The notes under the pieces: generated by a model | Told to the model about the DNA's origin: nothing | Seen by the model: only the letters and a program-made list of their open reading frames with translations | The model's database searches: none | Assembly (NCBI RefSeq): GCF_900102215.1 | Contig: NZ_FNBG01000001.1 | Coordinates: 410,468 to 474,467, forward strand | Length of the DNA: 64,000 nt | Direction of reading: 5' to 3' | From: Fontibacillus panacisegetis | GTDB lineage: Bacteria; Bacillota; Bacilli; Paenibacillales; Paenibacillaceae | Translations under genes and position numbers: made by a program | Part shown: piece by piece, positions 10,938 through 20,196 of the stretch | Layout of the letters: every line of letters starts with the position of its first letter | How positions within the stretch are numbered: position 1 is the first letter of the stretch

Positions 10938-11492
10938 TTAAACTTCCATGATCTCTTTCTCTTTCGCAGCGAGCACTTTATCTACTTCTGCAATAAACTT
11001 ATCTGTTGATTTCTGGATATCTTCCTGATGTCTGCGCGATTCATCTTCAGAGATATCACTTTTCTCAAGCTTCTTGATATCATCGTTAGCATCACGACGA
11101 ATGTTGCGGATAGCTACTTTACCTTCTTCTCCGAATTTCTTCGTCATCTTCACGAGTTCAACGCGGCGTTCTTCAGTCAGTGCCGGGATCGACAAACGTA
11201 TGGAAATACCATCATTTGCAGGAGTCAGTCCAAGATCCGACTTCTGGATTGCACGTTCGATATCAGCCAAAGAAGACTTATCCCAAGGCTGAATCATCAA
11301 AGTACGTGAATCTGGTGTATTAATGTTAGCAAGCTGATTTACAGGAGTCATTGCTCCGTAATATTCAACTTGAACGCGATCAAGTAGCGAAGGATTAGCT
11401 CTCCCGGCGCGAAGCGTCGCAAGATCTCTTTTAAGTGCCTGAATCGCTTTATCCATGCGTTCTTCAGCATGAGCTTTGATCGTTTGTGGCAT
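10938..11492 (-). CDS. frr: Ribosome recycling factor
   Basis: Splits post-termination ribosomes with EF-G. The 184-residue length and three-helix coiled-coil character are standard. Family segments include [38 protein letters not shown] and the C-terminal [21 protein letters not shown]. The ATG immediately follows the pyrH stop, so its ribosome site (GGGAG) lies inside the end of pyrH, suggesting translational coupling in the pyrH-frr pair. Confidence 0.97.
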   Translation of the reverse strand: MPQTIKAHAEERMDKAIQALKRDLATLRAGRANPSLLDRVQVEYYGAMTPVNQLANINTPDSRTLMIQPWDKSSLADIERAIQKSDLGLTPANDGISIRLSIPALTEERRVELVKMTKKFGEEGKVAIRNIRRDANDDIKKLEKSDISEDESRRHQEDIQKSTDKFIAEVDKVLAAKEKEIMEV

Positions 11493-12268
<776 letters not shown>

Positions 12269-12277
12269 CGTCAGGTT

Positions 12278-12303
12278 AAAAAAGAAGGAACACGAAGTGT
12301 TCC
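12278..12303 (-). terminator. Rho-independent terminator after tsf
   Basis: On the minus strand GGAACAC-TTC-GTGTTCC is a perfect 7-bp stem followed by TTCTTTTTT. It lies about 50 bp after the tsf stop and separates rpsB-tsf from pyrH-frr. Confidence 0.85.
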
Positions 12304-12351
12304 AAGATATGCTTACCGTTCTATAGATATTATATGGTAATCGTGTATTAA

Positions 12352-13002
12352 TTAGTTTTTCACTTGAGCCATAACTTCTTCTACGAAGTTATCCACTTTT
12401 TTCTCCAAACCTTCACCAAGTTCAAAACGAACGAAGCGACGGATTGAAATGTTTTCACCGATGGTGCTGATTTTTTCATTCAGCAAATGTGAGATAGTCT
12501 TGTCAGGGTCTTTAACAAAGCTTTGTTCCAACAAGCAAAATTCCTCATAGTATTTACCAATGCGGCCTTCAACCATTTTTTCAACGATTTTTTCTGGTTT
12601 GCCTTCATTCAAAGCTTGAGCCTTCAAGATTTCCTTTTCTTTTTCTACGTCTTCTTGAGGAACTTCTTCACGACGAACGTAACGTGGGCTAGATGCAGCA
12701 ATATGCATTGCGATATCACGTGCAAATTCTTTAAATTGATCTGTCTTGGCAACGAAGTCAGTTTCGCAGTTGATTTCTACCAATACGCCGATGCGGCCAC
12801 CAGCATGGATGTAAGATTCAACAACACCTTCAGTTGCAATACGACCTGCTTTGTTTGCAGCCGCTGCAAGACCCTTTTCACGAAGCAATTCAGTCGCTTT
12901 AGTCAAATCACCGTTAGCTTCCTCAAGCGCCTTTTTGCAATCAAGCATACCTGCACCAGTTTTTTCACGTAGTTCTTTTACCGCTTTAGCATCAACAGCC
13001 AT
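12352..13002 (-). CDS. tsf: Translation elongation factor Ts, short form
   Basis: Nucleotide exchange factor for EF-Tu. The N-terminal UBA-like domain reads [19 protein letters not shown], and the contact motif [13 protein letters not shown] is near residue 80. At 216 residues it is shorter than the ~280-295 residues of E. coli or B. subtilis EF-Ts, with part of the second half of the core and coiled-coil region absent. The frame is intact to the natural end, so this is a compact form, not a truncation. GGAGGG precedes the ATG. It is cotranscribed with rpsB. Confidence 0.96.
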   Translation of the reverse strand: MAVDAKAVKELREKTGAGMLDCKKALEEANGDLTKATELLREKGLAAAANKAGRIATEGVVESYIHAGGRIGVLVEINCETDFVAKTDQFKEFARDIAMHIAASSPRYVRREEVPQEDVEKEKEILKAQALNEGKPEKIVEKMVEGRIGKYYEEFCLLEQSFVKDPDKTISHLLNEKISTIGENISIRRFVRFELGEGLEKKVDNFVEEVMAQVKN

Positions 13003-13062
13003 GTTAGAATACCCTCCAAATCATGATTTAGAAATCAAACTTGCATTTTGAACTTTCTCTTT

Positions 13063-13104
13063 AAAAAAAGGGTAGTGAGAGGTTTGCACCTACCAACCAC
13101 CCTT
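13063..13104 (-). terminator. Attenuator or terminator between rpsB and tsf
   Basis: On the minus strand AAGGGTGGT pairs imperfectly with ACTACCCTT, with an inner GGTT/AACC stem, followed by TTTTTTT. Because it lies between rpsB and tsf it probably lowers tsf relative to rpsB and does not stop all transcription. Confidence 0.6.
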
Positions 13105-13139
13105 CTTCATTTAATTCAATCATTTATATAGATACCTGA

Positions 13140-13838
13140 TTAAGCTGTAGTTTGTTCACCTTGGTTAGCTTCAATCACTGCATCTGCCATTTTTCCTGTC
13201 AACAATTTAACAGCGCGAATCGCGTCGTCGTTACCAGGAATAACGTAGTCGATTTCATCCGGATCGCAGTTAGTATCAACGATACCTACGATTGGAATAC
13301 CAAGTTTGCGAGCTTCTGCTACTGCAATGCGCTCTTTGCGTGGATCAATTACGAACAGGGCGCTAGGCAACCCTTTCATGTTCTTAATCCCGCCGAGGAA
13401 TTTCTCAAGGCGATCTTTCTCTTTGCGAAGAATGATAACTTCTTTCTTCGGCAATACGGAGAAAGTACCGTCTTCTTCCCAAGCTTCAAGTTGTTTCAAA
13501 CGATCGATACGTTTTTGAATGGTTTGGAAGTTAGTCAGCGTTCCGCCGAGCCAGCGTTGGTTAATGAAGTATTGACCAGCGCGTTCTGCTTCTTCCTTAA
13601 CAGAGTCTTGAGCTTGTTTCTTTGTTCCTACGAAGAGGATTGTACCATTGTCTTCTGCAATACTCTTAACAAAGTTGTAAGCTTCTTCGACTTTCTTTAC
13701 CGTTTTTTGCAAATCGATAATGTAAATGCCGTTTCTTTCAGTGAAGATATAACGATCCATTTTCGGGTTCCAACGACGTGTTTGGTGTCCGAAGTGTACG
13801 CCTGCTTCAAGCAGTTGTTTCATGGAGATTACTGCCAT
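13140..13838 (-). CDS. rpsB: 30S ribosomal protein S2
   Basis: S2 of the small subunit, 232 residues. Characteristic segments are [23 protein letters not shown] at the N-terminus, [34 protein letters not shown] and [13 protein letters not shown]. The ATG at 13,838 has AGGAGGTG before it. An upstream in-frame extension of 21 codons has no S2 similarity. It is the first gene of rpsB-tsf, preceded by a leader of about 120 nt containing a CTTCAACAAAGTTGAAG hairpin. Confidence 0.97.
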   Translation of the reverse strand: MAVISMKQLLEAGVHFGHQTRRWNPKMDRYIFTERNGIYIIDLQKTVKKVEEAYNFVKSIAEDNGTILFVGTKKQAQDSVKEEAERAGQYFINQRWLGGTLTNFQTIQKRIDRLKQLEAWEEDGTFSVLPKKEVIILRKEKDRLEKFLGGIKNMKGLPSALFVIDPRKERIAVAEARKLGIPIVGIVDTNCDPDEIDYVIPGNDDAIRAVKLLTGKMADAVIEANQGEQTTA

Positions 13839-13965
13839 CTTCACGCACCTCCTAAAATTGGTTTTTTTGATGCTTCCTCCGCCAGTATCATTTCCCGTCA
13901 AGACTTCAACTTTGTTGAAGCACCCTTAACGAAATCAACAAGCGTGCGTTATAACACCGTCAATT

Positions 13966-13994
13966 AATATACCATAACTAAAAATGGGATGCAA
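13966..13994 (-). promoter_or_regulatory. Sigma-A promoter for rpsB-tsf
   Basis: TTGCAT (13,989-13,994) and TATATT (13,966-13,971) on the minus strand are spaced by 17 bp. It lies about 25 bp downstream of the preceding gene's stop and about 130 bp before the rpsB start. Confidence 0.7.
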
Positions 13995-14019
13995 ATGGAT
14001 TTTACATAGAATCTTAATA

Positions 14020-14667
14020 CTAATACTTCGGTTTGGCGGTTAGCTTCGTAATAATGGAATTAAAATCTTCACCAATCTCAAAATTATACGTACCTGTACG
14101 AATTTTAGTGTTGACCTTCTTATCTTTTGCCCGCTTGATAAAAGCTTCCTTGTCAGTAATTACACCAGATTTCTCAAGCCCTTCAGCTATCCCAGTCAGG
14201 GTGCTGCCTGAAACGATCTTGTACTCCACAATCACTTTCTTTGGCTTTGCCGGAGCTGCAGGAGCTGCTGGTTGTTCCGTGGACGGCGTTGTCACAGGCG
14301 ATTCATTATTCACTGAAGAAACCTTTTTGTCCTGTGGGGTCTGAGGTTCTTCAGGAGTGGCAGGTTTTTTCGTTTCTTCGACTGGTTTAGTCTGGGATTC
14401 TCCTTGATTAGAAGAGGACTCAGGTTCACCATCCAGACCACCTGACTCATCAAGCGACTCCATCTTCTGCTTCCATTCTTCTTCAGTTAGAAGCTCCGTA
14501 CCGTTCTCCACAACTTTTAAATCAAGTTCCTTTGCTGCATCTTCTATCTTTTGTTTCGTCCACAATTGACCTGTTTGGCTCTGGCCTAGATTCATCAATT
14601 GGAGTAATAATGCTCCTATGATCAACCCAATACCAAGCCCCATCATAAAATGGCGATTTTTAAACAT
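14020..14667 (-). CDS. Membrane-anchored protein with MltG/YceG-like C-terminal module
   Basis: This 215-residue protein has one N-terminal membrane helix (about residues 9-27). A charged stretch and a long Pro/Ser/Thr/Glu linker (about 70-145) follow. The C-terminal module (YKIVSGSTLTGIAEGLEKSG, then VNTKIRTGTYNFEIGEDFNSI) resembles the LysM-like part of endolytic transglycosylase MltG/YceG. The catalytic Glu domain of real MltG is missing, so I would not call it an active lytic enzyme; a wall-binding or regulatory role is inference. Its ATG overlaps the stop of the DUF6115 gene by one base, so the two are translationally coupled at the tail of the fla/che block. Confidence 0.7.
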   Translation of the reverse strand: MFKNRHFMMGLGIGLIIGALLLQLMNLGQSQTGQLWTKQKIEDAAKELDLKVVENGTELLTEEEWKQKMESLDESGGLDGEPESSSNQGESQTKPVEETKKPATPEEPQTPQDKKVSSVNNESPVTTPSTEQPAAPAAPAKPKKVIVEYKIVSGSTLTGIAEGLEKSGVITDKEAFIKRAKDKKVNTKIRTGTYNFEIGEDFNSIITKLTAKPKY

Positions 14668-15278
14668 TAGGTTGCCTCCCTCTTAGCTAACTGAAGGATA
14701 AGCTGGATTTCACCTCGTTGAATCCCAATCGTTTTGGCGATCATATCTATTGATTTGCCCTTCTCGTATAGATCAAACAACTCCGGGTACCTGTCACGAA
14801 CAGATTCCGGAGCTTTCGTATCCAAATCGGCAGAATGATCTGGATGAGGTTGATCAGCAGCTAATACCGCCAATTGTTCAATAACATCGCTTGAAACCGG
14901 AATTACTGCCTCTTCCACAGCATAGCTAGTTTTCATAGCTGGTGCAGCTTCCGCAATATGCTCGACAGCCTTTCCGATTGTGGTGTTATTTCGGGATACT
15001 TGCTCCACTTCTATCATACGTTTACGCAATTCTACAATCTGTTCCTGCTGTGCCAGCTGCTTGGAGGCAAAATCCTGTTTCATTTGAGCGACGAGATCAA
15101 TAAGCTCATCGTTCTCCTTTTCAATCTCTGACATATACTGCTCCAGAGTTGTTTCAAGCTCACCAATCCCGTTATTTACAGGAGCAGTAGTAGATTTGCG
15201 ACTAGGTATTAACATAGCATAAACCACCACTGCTAATCCAAGCAGAACAATGTAGAACCATGGATCTCCAAATGACAT
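14667..15278 (-). CDS. SwrB/YlxL-like membrane protein (DUF6115-type)
   Basis: This 203-residue protein has one N-terminal membrane helix (about 7-24), a coiled coil (about 40-100) and a short C-terminal helical repeat. That last part reads YPELFDLYEKGKSIDMIAKTIGIQRGEIQLILQL, an HTH-like segment. The architecture and position just below sigD and above rpsB match B. subtilis SwrB (YlxL), which promotes flagellar export-gate assembly and SigD activity. Assignment is by architecture and synteny, not by strong identity. The start is the ATG at 15,278 after GTGAGGAT. A MITE-like repeat separates it from the gene upstream. Confidence 0.7.
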   Translation of the reverse strand: MSFGDPWFYIVLLGLAVVVYAMLIPSRKSTTAPVNNGIGELETTLEQYMSEIEKENDELIDLVAQMKQDFASKQLAQQEQIVELRKRMIEVEQVSRNNTTIGKAVEHIAEAAPAMKTSYAVEEAVIPVSSDVIEQLAVLAADQPHPDHSADLDTKAPESVRDRYPELFDLYEKGKSIDMIAKTIGIQRGEIQLILQLAKREAT

Positions 15279-15315
15279 TGTTATCCTCACCTTTGTTGAA
15301 ACATTCATTTATAGA

Positions 15316-15491
15316 GGTTGTTCAAAAAGTCAACTTTTGATCACGAAGTAACACCAAGAAGTATATTCACATCGAATCTTGAATTCATCCGGTACTTCTG
15401 GTGCTCACGTACCCACTATGTACGCTCCGCTCCTCAGTCCCTAGATTCATCCAACCTTCTCGGTGCTGAAAATCTGACTTTTTGAACTTTC
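15316..15491. mobile_element. MITE-like palindromic repeat, about 175 bp
   Basis: The segment is bounded by 13-bp inverted repeats: GTTCAAAAAGTCA at 15,320-15,332 and TGACTTTTTGAAC at 15,475-15,487. The interior holds further imperfect palindromes (CCAAGAAGT / ACTTCTGG) and no reading frame. A related short repeat is at 5131-5165. The features fit a non-autonomous MITE. I cannot see a clear target duplication. It lies inside the operon tail between two genes, so its hairpin may also affect readthrough or message stability. Confidence 0.7.
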
Positions 15492-15504
15492 ATTTAAATA
15501 CTCT

Positions 15505-15825
15505 TTAAAGAGAGAAATCTATGTGCTTTCCTTTATAGGGATGCTCCGCCATTTGTTCTTTCTCCTGCTCTGCATGACTATCATCTTGTTTGGAATGTTC
15601 AGCATGTTGCTCTGAAGAACTGTTTCCATCACGTCTTACAGTAGTATTATGAGCACTCTCATCAACACCAGTGCTTCGCATGCGATCTTGTTCGTCTTTC
15701 TTGATGTTTTGAGCAGCGAGCAAGTTCTGATCGATTTGAGGCCGTTGTTGTCCTTCATTCTGAATTCGTCCTGCCTCGCTCGTTCGCGGAATCGCGATTT
15801 GCATTTCAACGGGCTTCATATTCAT
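15505..15825 (-). CDS. Small hydrophilic protein of the flagellar operon tail
   Basis: This 106-residue, highly charged protein has no membrane segment or recognised domain. The N-terminus (MNMKPVEMQIAIPRTSEAGRIQ) looks like the conserved start of small proteins seen at the ends of Firmicute motility operons. The rest is Gln/His/Glu-rich and probably disordered. It lies between the FapA-like gene (36 bp upstream) and the MITE. Function is unknown. The consistent frame, position in the operon and conserved-looking N-terminus argue that it is real. Confidence 0.65.
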   Translation of the reverse strand: MNMKPVEMQIAIPRTSEAGRIQNEGQQRPQIDQNLLAAQNIKKDEQDRMRSTGVDESAHNTTVRRDGNSSSEQHAEHSKQDDSHAEQEKEQMAEHPYKGKHIDFSL

Positions 15826-15860
15826 AGGATCACCTCATCGATTGTAAGAACAAATGGTTA

Positions 15861-17267
15861 CTAGACGTAAGCCGACATCGAAATGTCTCCCTCACTATAA
15901 TAGAAAGACATTCGAGAAATAGGCTCTTTTATATACTTCGTATACCGACCGATCACAATTTTGGAACCACCATAGATCATTTTTAGTACATCCACACGCG
16001 CTTTTCCAGTCTCCTCAAGAGCTTTTTCGATATCCAGCATACGTTCCTTCATATCATTAATCTCTTGGGTTTGTGATTTTTTGGTCAATCCAAGCTTGGA
16101 GCGCATCGCTACCTTATCTGGAGTCAGCTTACCGAATGAAGCTAATTGATCCAATAAAGAAAGCGCCTTCTCAGTCTTATCCAAATTAACATGAATATCC
16201 TTCACATTTTGACGTAGCTCCTGCAGCTCATTCCGCAGTTCCGGCAATACGCCAACCTCAATTGATGTGGTTGTGGACATTGGGTTACCGATGATTCTTG
16301 CAGTAACACGTTCCCCGGCCTGAATGCTGCCACCAACAATCAATCCTTTAGATCCGCTGCAAACAACGTCTTTACCTGCACGAATGTTGGAATGCATTAT
16401 ACTTTGCGAGACGATGACGTCTTCCCCAGCTACCACATTCCCATCCTGTATAAAGGAGCTCTTTACCTGATGCCCGGCCTTCACGATGCCTTTATTGTAA
16501 CCGATAATGCCGCCGGAGATCTCAATAGAACCATCAGCGTACAATTCAGCGCCTTCTACACCGCCGATTACACGAATATCACCGGCTGCAGTGATTTTAA
16601 AACCGGTCAGAACATTTCCTCTCACAACGACAGTTCCAACAAAATCAATGTTTCCAGTACTATAGTCAACATTTCCATTAATTTCGTAAATAGGGAACAC
16701 ATTGAGCTTATCTTTATCCGTTTGCGTAACTAACCCATCGATAGCAGCATACAGAGCAGTCTGCTCAGGATTCAGAACTACGTTCTTGCCAATTTTAAAA
16801 CGAGCTGCTTTACCTTCCTTGGCAGCGATGGTATCACCCGTAACAGCCGTTCCCGGACGACCGGGTACAGGAGGAACAAGCTCGGCAATCAATTGTCCTC
16901 TACGTACATTATTCAGACGTGTAATGTCTTTATAATCGACCGTCCCGTCTTCTGATTCAGCCGGCTTTTTCGTCTCATCATCAAAGCTGACTGCGTAACG
17001 AATTTTCCCATTCTCACCTTGAACCGACTCAATCCCTATTGCAATCGGCGTTCTGCTAAAGAAATATTCTTTGGGATTTATCGCAAAGCTGTTTACGATA
17101 TCCTCCTGAATTCCGTATTTAATGCCCTCTCCCCGCAAAAAATGAAGGAGAGCTTCTGCTGTACAAGAAAACTCTTCTACCTTCATTATGAATTGCAGGT
17201 AGGCTACTGTCTTGTCATCATTAAGAGTAACACCAAGAATCTTTCCCAAATCACCCGTATGCTCCAT
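15861..17267 (-). CDS. FapA-family (DUF342) polymer-forming protein
   Basis: This 468-residue protein has an N-terminal alpha/beta region and then the DUF342/FapA right-handed beta-helix. It shows repeated short strands such as GNVDYSTGNIDFVGTVVVRGNV, GGVEGAELYADGSIEISGGIIG and GGSIQAGERVTARIIGN (about residues 190-330). A coiled coil follows (about 335-420) with a short C-terminal domain. Family members are linked to flagellar placement or number (Vibrio FapA) or sporulation; the role here is inferred from sitting immediately below sigD. The ATG at 17,267 has AAGGGGGG before it. A longer nine-codon start overlaps that site. Confidence 0.85.
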   Translation of the reverse strand: MEHTGDLGKILGVTLNDDKTVAYLQFIMKVEEFSCTAEALLHFLRGEGIKYGIQEDIVNSFAINPKEYFFSRTPIAIGIESVQGENGKIRYAVSFDDETKKPAESEDGTVDYKDITRLNNVRRGQLIAELVPPVPGRPGTAVTGDTIAAKEGKAARFKIGKNVVLNPEQTALYAAIDGLVTQTDKDKLNVFPIYEINGNVDYSTGNIDFVGTVVVRGNVLTGFKITAAGDIRVIGGVEGAELYADGSIEISGGIIGYNKGIVKAGHQVKSSFIQDGNVVAGEDVIVSQSIMHSNIRAGKDVVCSGSKGLIVGGSIQAGERVTARIIGNPMSTTTSIEVGVLPELRNELQELRQNVKDIHVNLDKTEKALSLLDQLASFGKLTPDKVAMRSKLGLTKKSQTQEINDMKERMLDIEKALEETGKARVDVLKMIYGGSKIVIGRYTKYIKEPISRMSFYYSEGDISMSAYV

Positions 17268-17312
17268 TGGTCGTCCCCCCTTACAATCATTCATTTCGTA
17301 AAAGACAATTCT

Positions 17313-18101
17313 TCAATCCTCATGCATTAATAAGTCACGGTGTTTTTCTAAACTACCACGAAGTCGTAAAATTGCTTTCGAATGAAGTTGTGAAATGCGT
17401 GATGGTGACAACGACATCACTTCAGCGATTTCACTAAGCGATAAATCTTCATAATACAATAAGGAAACTACCGTACGTTCTTTATCGGTTAATTTCTCAA
17501 TTCCTTTTGCAAGAGACTCTCGCAAATAGAACTCCCGTACTTTATAGTCAGGATTTTTAGCCTTTTCGTCAACGAGTAATGTAAGACGGGTCTCAGATTC
17601 TTCTTCACGAATCGGATCCTCCAGGGAACAAAGCGTCATAACAGCAACTTCCTGAAGCATTCCCTGGAATTCCTTCTCTGTTAAATTCAAATAATCGCTC
17701 ATCTCGGAATCCGTTACCGAGCGAAGATACTGCTGCTCCAGATGTTGATAGCCTTCTTCTATTTTTTTAGCTTTTTCTCTGACAGAACGAGGTACCCAAT
17801 CACCCTGTCTCAAGCCGTCAAGTATAGCTCCCCTGACCCTCCATGAAGCATAGGTCTCAAACTGAAGCCCCCGTTTGTAATCAAATTTCTCAACAGCATC
17901 GATCAGTCCCATTACGCCGTTGCTTGCTAAATCATCTTTTAATACATTTTTGGGCAGACCGACGGCCAGACGTCCTGAAACGTAGTCGACAATATGCAAA
18001 TACTTCTCGATAAGTTGTTTCTTTGCCTCTAAATCTCCATTTTCCTTCCAATTTTCCCATACATCGGCATGATTCAGAGTGGAAGTCTTCCGTTCGTTCA
18101 A
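17313..18101 (-). CDS. sigD: RNA polymerase sigma-28 factor (SigD/FliA)
   Basis: Alternative sigma factor for late flagellar, chemotaxis and autolysin genes. The 262 residues show region 2 (GVMGLIDAVEKFDYKRGLQF, then YASWRVRGAILDGLRQGDWVP), region 3 (about 110-150) and region 4 with the helix-turn-helix LSLSEIAEVMSLSPSRISQL near residue 225. It is near the end of the fla/che operon, as in B. subtilis, so its level should depend on how far transcription reaches. No anti-sigma FlgM is in the window; it is normally encoded elsewhere. Confidence 0.96.
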   Translation of the reverse strand: MNERKTSTLNHADVWENWKENGDLEAKKQLIEKYLHIVDYVSGRLAVGLPKNVLKDDLASNGVMGLIDAVEKFDYKRGLQFETYASWRVRGAILDGLRQGDWVPRSVREKAKKIEEGYQHLEQQYLRSVTDSEMSDYLNLTEKEFQGMLQEVAVMTLCSLEDPIREEESETRLTLLVDEKAKNPDYKVREFYLRESLAKGIEKLTDKERTVVSLLYYEDLSLSEIAEVMSLSPSRISQLHSKAILRLRGSLEKHRDLLMHED

Positions 18102-18116
18102 TTGCCTTCACCCTCC

Positions 18117-18545
18117 TTAGTTTTCTGTCAGGTGACGAACAACATTAGCCAGCTCTACAGGATCTTTGTCGTCAGGTGTCTTAACTAATTTCGGTGGATT
18201 TAATGGTGCAAAATCTTGAGGCTGAGCCTGGGACTGAGAACTTGGAGGTTGTTTTAATAAATCATTCAATTCCTCACTCTCATCAGGAGTCATTAAATCA
18301 AGATTAGTACCTTTACCGTCTTGAGCTTGCAAAGCTGCCATTTCCTCAACCGCAAGGTCTGGGGGAAGCTCTTTCAAAAAACCGATCACCCAGTAGACAG
18401 CGAATGAGAGAACAAACCAAACGACAAATGCAATAATTCCACGGAATAGGCTTGTTGAGAACAAGTTATTCCCGGCGGATACAGCAAAACTTATTAGAAA
18501 ACCAATGAAACCAAACAACAAGCAATATCGCATTTTTCCTGTCAT
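18117..18545 (-). CDS. Small two-helix membrane protein between cheD and sigD
   Basis: The protein is 142 residues. Two hydrophobic helices (about 5-24 and 33-55) are joined by a short loop, followed by a hydrophilic cytoplasmic tail rich in Pro, Gln and Asp and ending in DPVELANVVRHLTEN. I do not recognise a named family. The start is the ATG at 18,545 with AAAGGA before it, 2 bp after the cheD stop. The open frame upstream of this overlaps cheD. Tight packing between cheD and sigD suggests a motility-related accessory role, which is inference. Confidence 0.75.
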   Translation of the reverse strand: MTGKMRYCLLFGFIGFLISFAVSAGNNLFSTSLFRGIIAFVVWFVLSFAVYWVIGFLKELPPDLAVEEMAALQAQDGKGTNLDLMTPDESEELNDLLKQPPSSQSQAQPQDFAPLNPPKLVKTPDDKDPVELANVVRHLTEN

Positions 18546-18547
18546 GG

Positions 18548-19045
18548 CTACAATTCCTTTATACCCTTTTGTACACTGCGTATGAACAATATTCCACTTT
18601 CGCAATTCAGCTCAATGGTACGTCCGTAATTTCCCCCCGTATCTTCCCCAACAAGCGGAATGCCAAGATCAGATAATATGGTTTTACAGGATTCCACATT
18701 ACGAGGACCGATTCGCATCGAATCCCCAGTACCCGCAAACGTAAACATTTGCGAGCCGCCTGCCATTTTGGCGACAAGTCGCTTCTTGGACGCACCTAGC
18801 TTAAGCACTTCCTGAACTAGCTTCGGTACCGCAGTGTCCGCATACTTCGCTAAGTTCAATGCCCCTTCTCGTGCAATTTCGGATGATGGCAGCATTACGT
18901 GAGCAAGTCCCGCTACCTTCTCTACTGGATCAAATAGTGTTACCCCGACACAGGATCCAAGACCAGTAGTACGAATTAATCCATACTCTGAAATTACGTT
19001 CAAATCGGCCATTCCAACTTTTACGATACGTTGCTCATCAATCAT
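18548..19045 (-). CDS. cheD: Chemoreceptor glutamine deamidase CheD
   Basis: Deamidates receptor glutamines and in the Bacillus system cycles between receptors and CheC. The 165-residue protein has the catalytic TTGLGSCVGVTLFDP (Cys) and the partner His in GLAHVMLP, plus KMAGGSQMF and GPRNVE typical of the family. The start overlaps cheC by 8 bp, consistent with their known partnership. Cys, His and Thr of the triad all appear present. Confidence 0.95.
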   Translation of the reverse strand: MIDEQRIVKVGMADLNVISEYGLIRTTGLGSCVGVTLFDPVEKVAGLAHVMLPSSEIAREGALNLAKYADTAVPKLVQEVLKLGASKKRLVAKMAGGSQMFTFAGTGDSMRIGPRNVESCKTILSDLGIPLVGEDTGGNYGRTIELNCESGILFIRSVQKGIKEL

Positions 19046-19664
19046 TCTCGATGGGCACTCCTAAAGCAGTAAAGATTTTGGAGAAGGACTCGGGGTCAGG
19101 TATTAGAAAAAACTGTCCTTCTACTTCATGATTACCTTCAATAAAGGTTGTATCGATCAACAGGGCTGAATCTCCCATCTCACCAAATTGCAGCAAACCA
19201 TAGCTTAGAATAGCACCAGCCATATCCAGAGCTAAAGCAGGAACTGTCGGGATCATGCTTAACTTTGTGAAGTCAGCTAATGAGGATAGATATGATCCCG
19301 CCAAAATGTTGCCAATTTCCGATAGTGCAGACCATTCCATTTCGGAGAAGCTATCACCGTTCTCCACTTCAAGACCCGCTAATCGGTGTAACAATTTTTT
19401 AGCTGCTTCTGGACTAAGTATAAAAAACAGATTACCAGGCGTGTCTCCTTCGACTCGAAGAAAAACAGCTAGTACAATATTCTCAGCCCCTCCTACACGG
19501 TCAGCTACAGCTTCGAAAGGTAGCATTTGAACTTTAGGAACTGCCATGTCAATCGGTTTGTCGAGTAGTCTGGAAAGAGCAGTAGCAGCATTACCTGCTC
19601 CAATATTCCCGACCTCCTTCAGAACATCCATTTTAAATTCCTTAAAGTTCTTGAACAGATCCAC
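19038..19664 (-). CDS. cheC: CheY-P phosphatase CheC
   Basis: Dephosphorylates CheY-P and forms a complex with CheD in adaptation. The 208-residue protein contains both phosphatase helices with the D/S-x3-E-x2-N pattern: DVLKEVGNIGAGNA near residue 13 and SALSEIGNILAGS near 113. Two active sites therefore seem intact. It overlaps cheD by 8 bp and lies 3 bp after cheW. Confidence 0.95.
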   Translation of the reverse strand: MDLFKNFKEFKMDVLKEVGNIGAGNAATALSRLLDKPIDMAVPKVQMLPFEAVADRVGGAENIVLAVFLRVEGDTPGNLFFILSPEAAKKLLHRLAGLEVENGDSFSEMEWSALSEIGNILAGSYLSSLADFTKLSMIPTVPALALDMAGAILSYGLLQFGEMGDSALLIDTTFIEGNHEVEGQFFLIPDPESFSKIFTALGVPIEND

Positions 19665-19667
19665 AGC

Positions 19668-20129
19668 CTATCCCTCTAAGCTTTCTAGTTGGATAATTTC
19701 GTTACGATTCAAAACTTCTGATAAATTAAGCATTACAAGAAGACGTTCATCTGAAATTCGGGCAACCCCTTGCAGGTATTTTGCCTTGACTCCACCCACT
19801 ACATCTGGTGGTGAATCAATGGTATCAGAATTCAGATCGATTACATCGTTAGCGGAGTCGACGATAAAGCCAACTTCCATTTCATTTGCTGCCACGATGA
19901 TAATTCTTGACTGATCCGTAAAGTCTGCCTCAGGAAGTCCGAAACGCCCCCGCAGATCGATAACCGGGATAACGACACCACGAAGATTAATAACACCTTT
20001 AACAAAAGAAAACGTCTTGGGTACTCTAGTAATCGGTATCATACGCTCGATAGTCTGCACCTTGTCTACTTCAATGCCGTATTCTTCTTCTCCAAGCTTG
20101 AAAACAATGACTTTAATTTCCTCTCCCAT
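19668..20129 (-). CDS. cheW: Chemotaxis coupling protein CheW
   Basis: Adaptor linking receptors to CheA. The 153-residue SH3-like protein shows VFKLGEEEYGIEVDKVQTIE near the N-terminus, the central GVINLRGVVIPVIDLRGRFG and IDSPPDVVGG. It lies between cheA and cheC in the canonical cheA-cheW-cheC-cheD order. The ATG has AGGAGGGG before it. Confidence 0.96.
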   Translation of the reverse strand: MGEEIKVIVFKLGEEEYGIEVDKVQTIERMIPITRVPKTFSFVKGVINLRGVVIPVIDLRGRFGLPEADFTDQSRIIIVAANEMEVGFIVDSANDVIDLNSDTIDSPPDVVGGVKAKYLQGVARISDERLLVMLNLSEVLNRNEIIQLESLEG

Positions 20130-20196
20130 GGTTACCCCTCCTTAATGGTCCCGGTCAAATGTACAAAATTTGAACCGAGTGTAAAAAACTCATCGA

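Noticed and set aside
14020..14667. Calling this gene an endolytic transglycosylase
   Set aside because: Only the LysM-like portion is present; the catalytic domain of MltG is absent.
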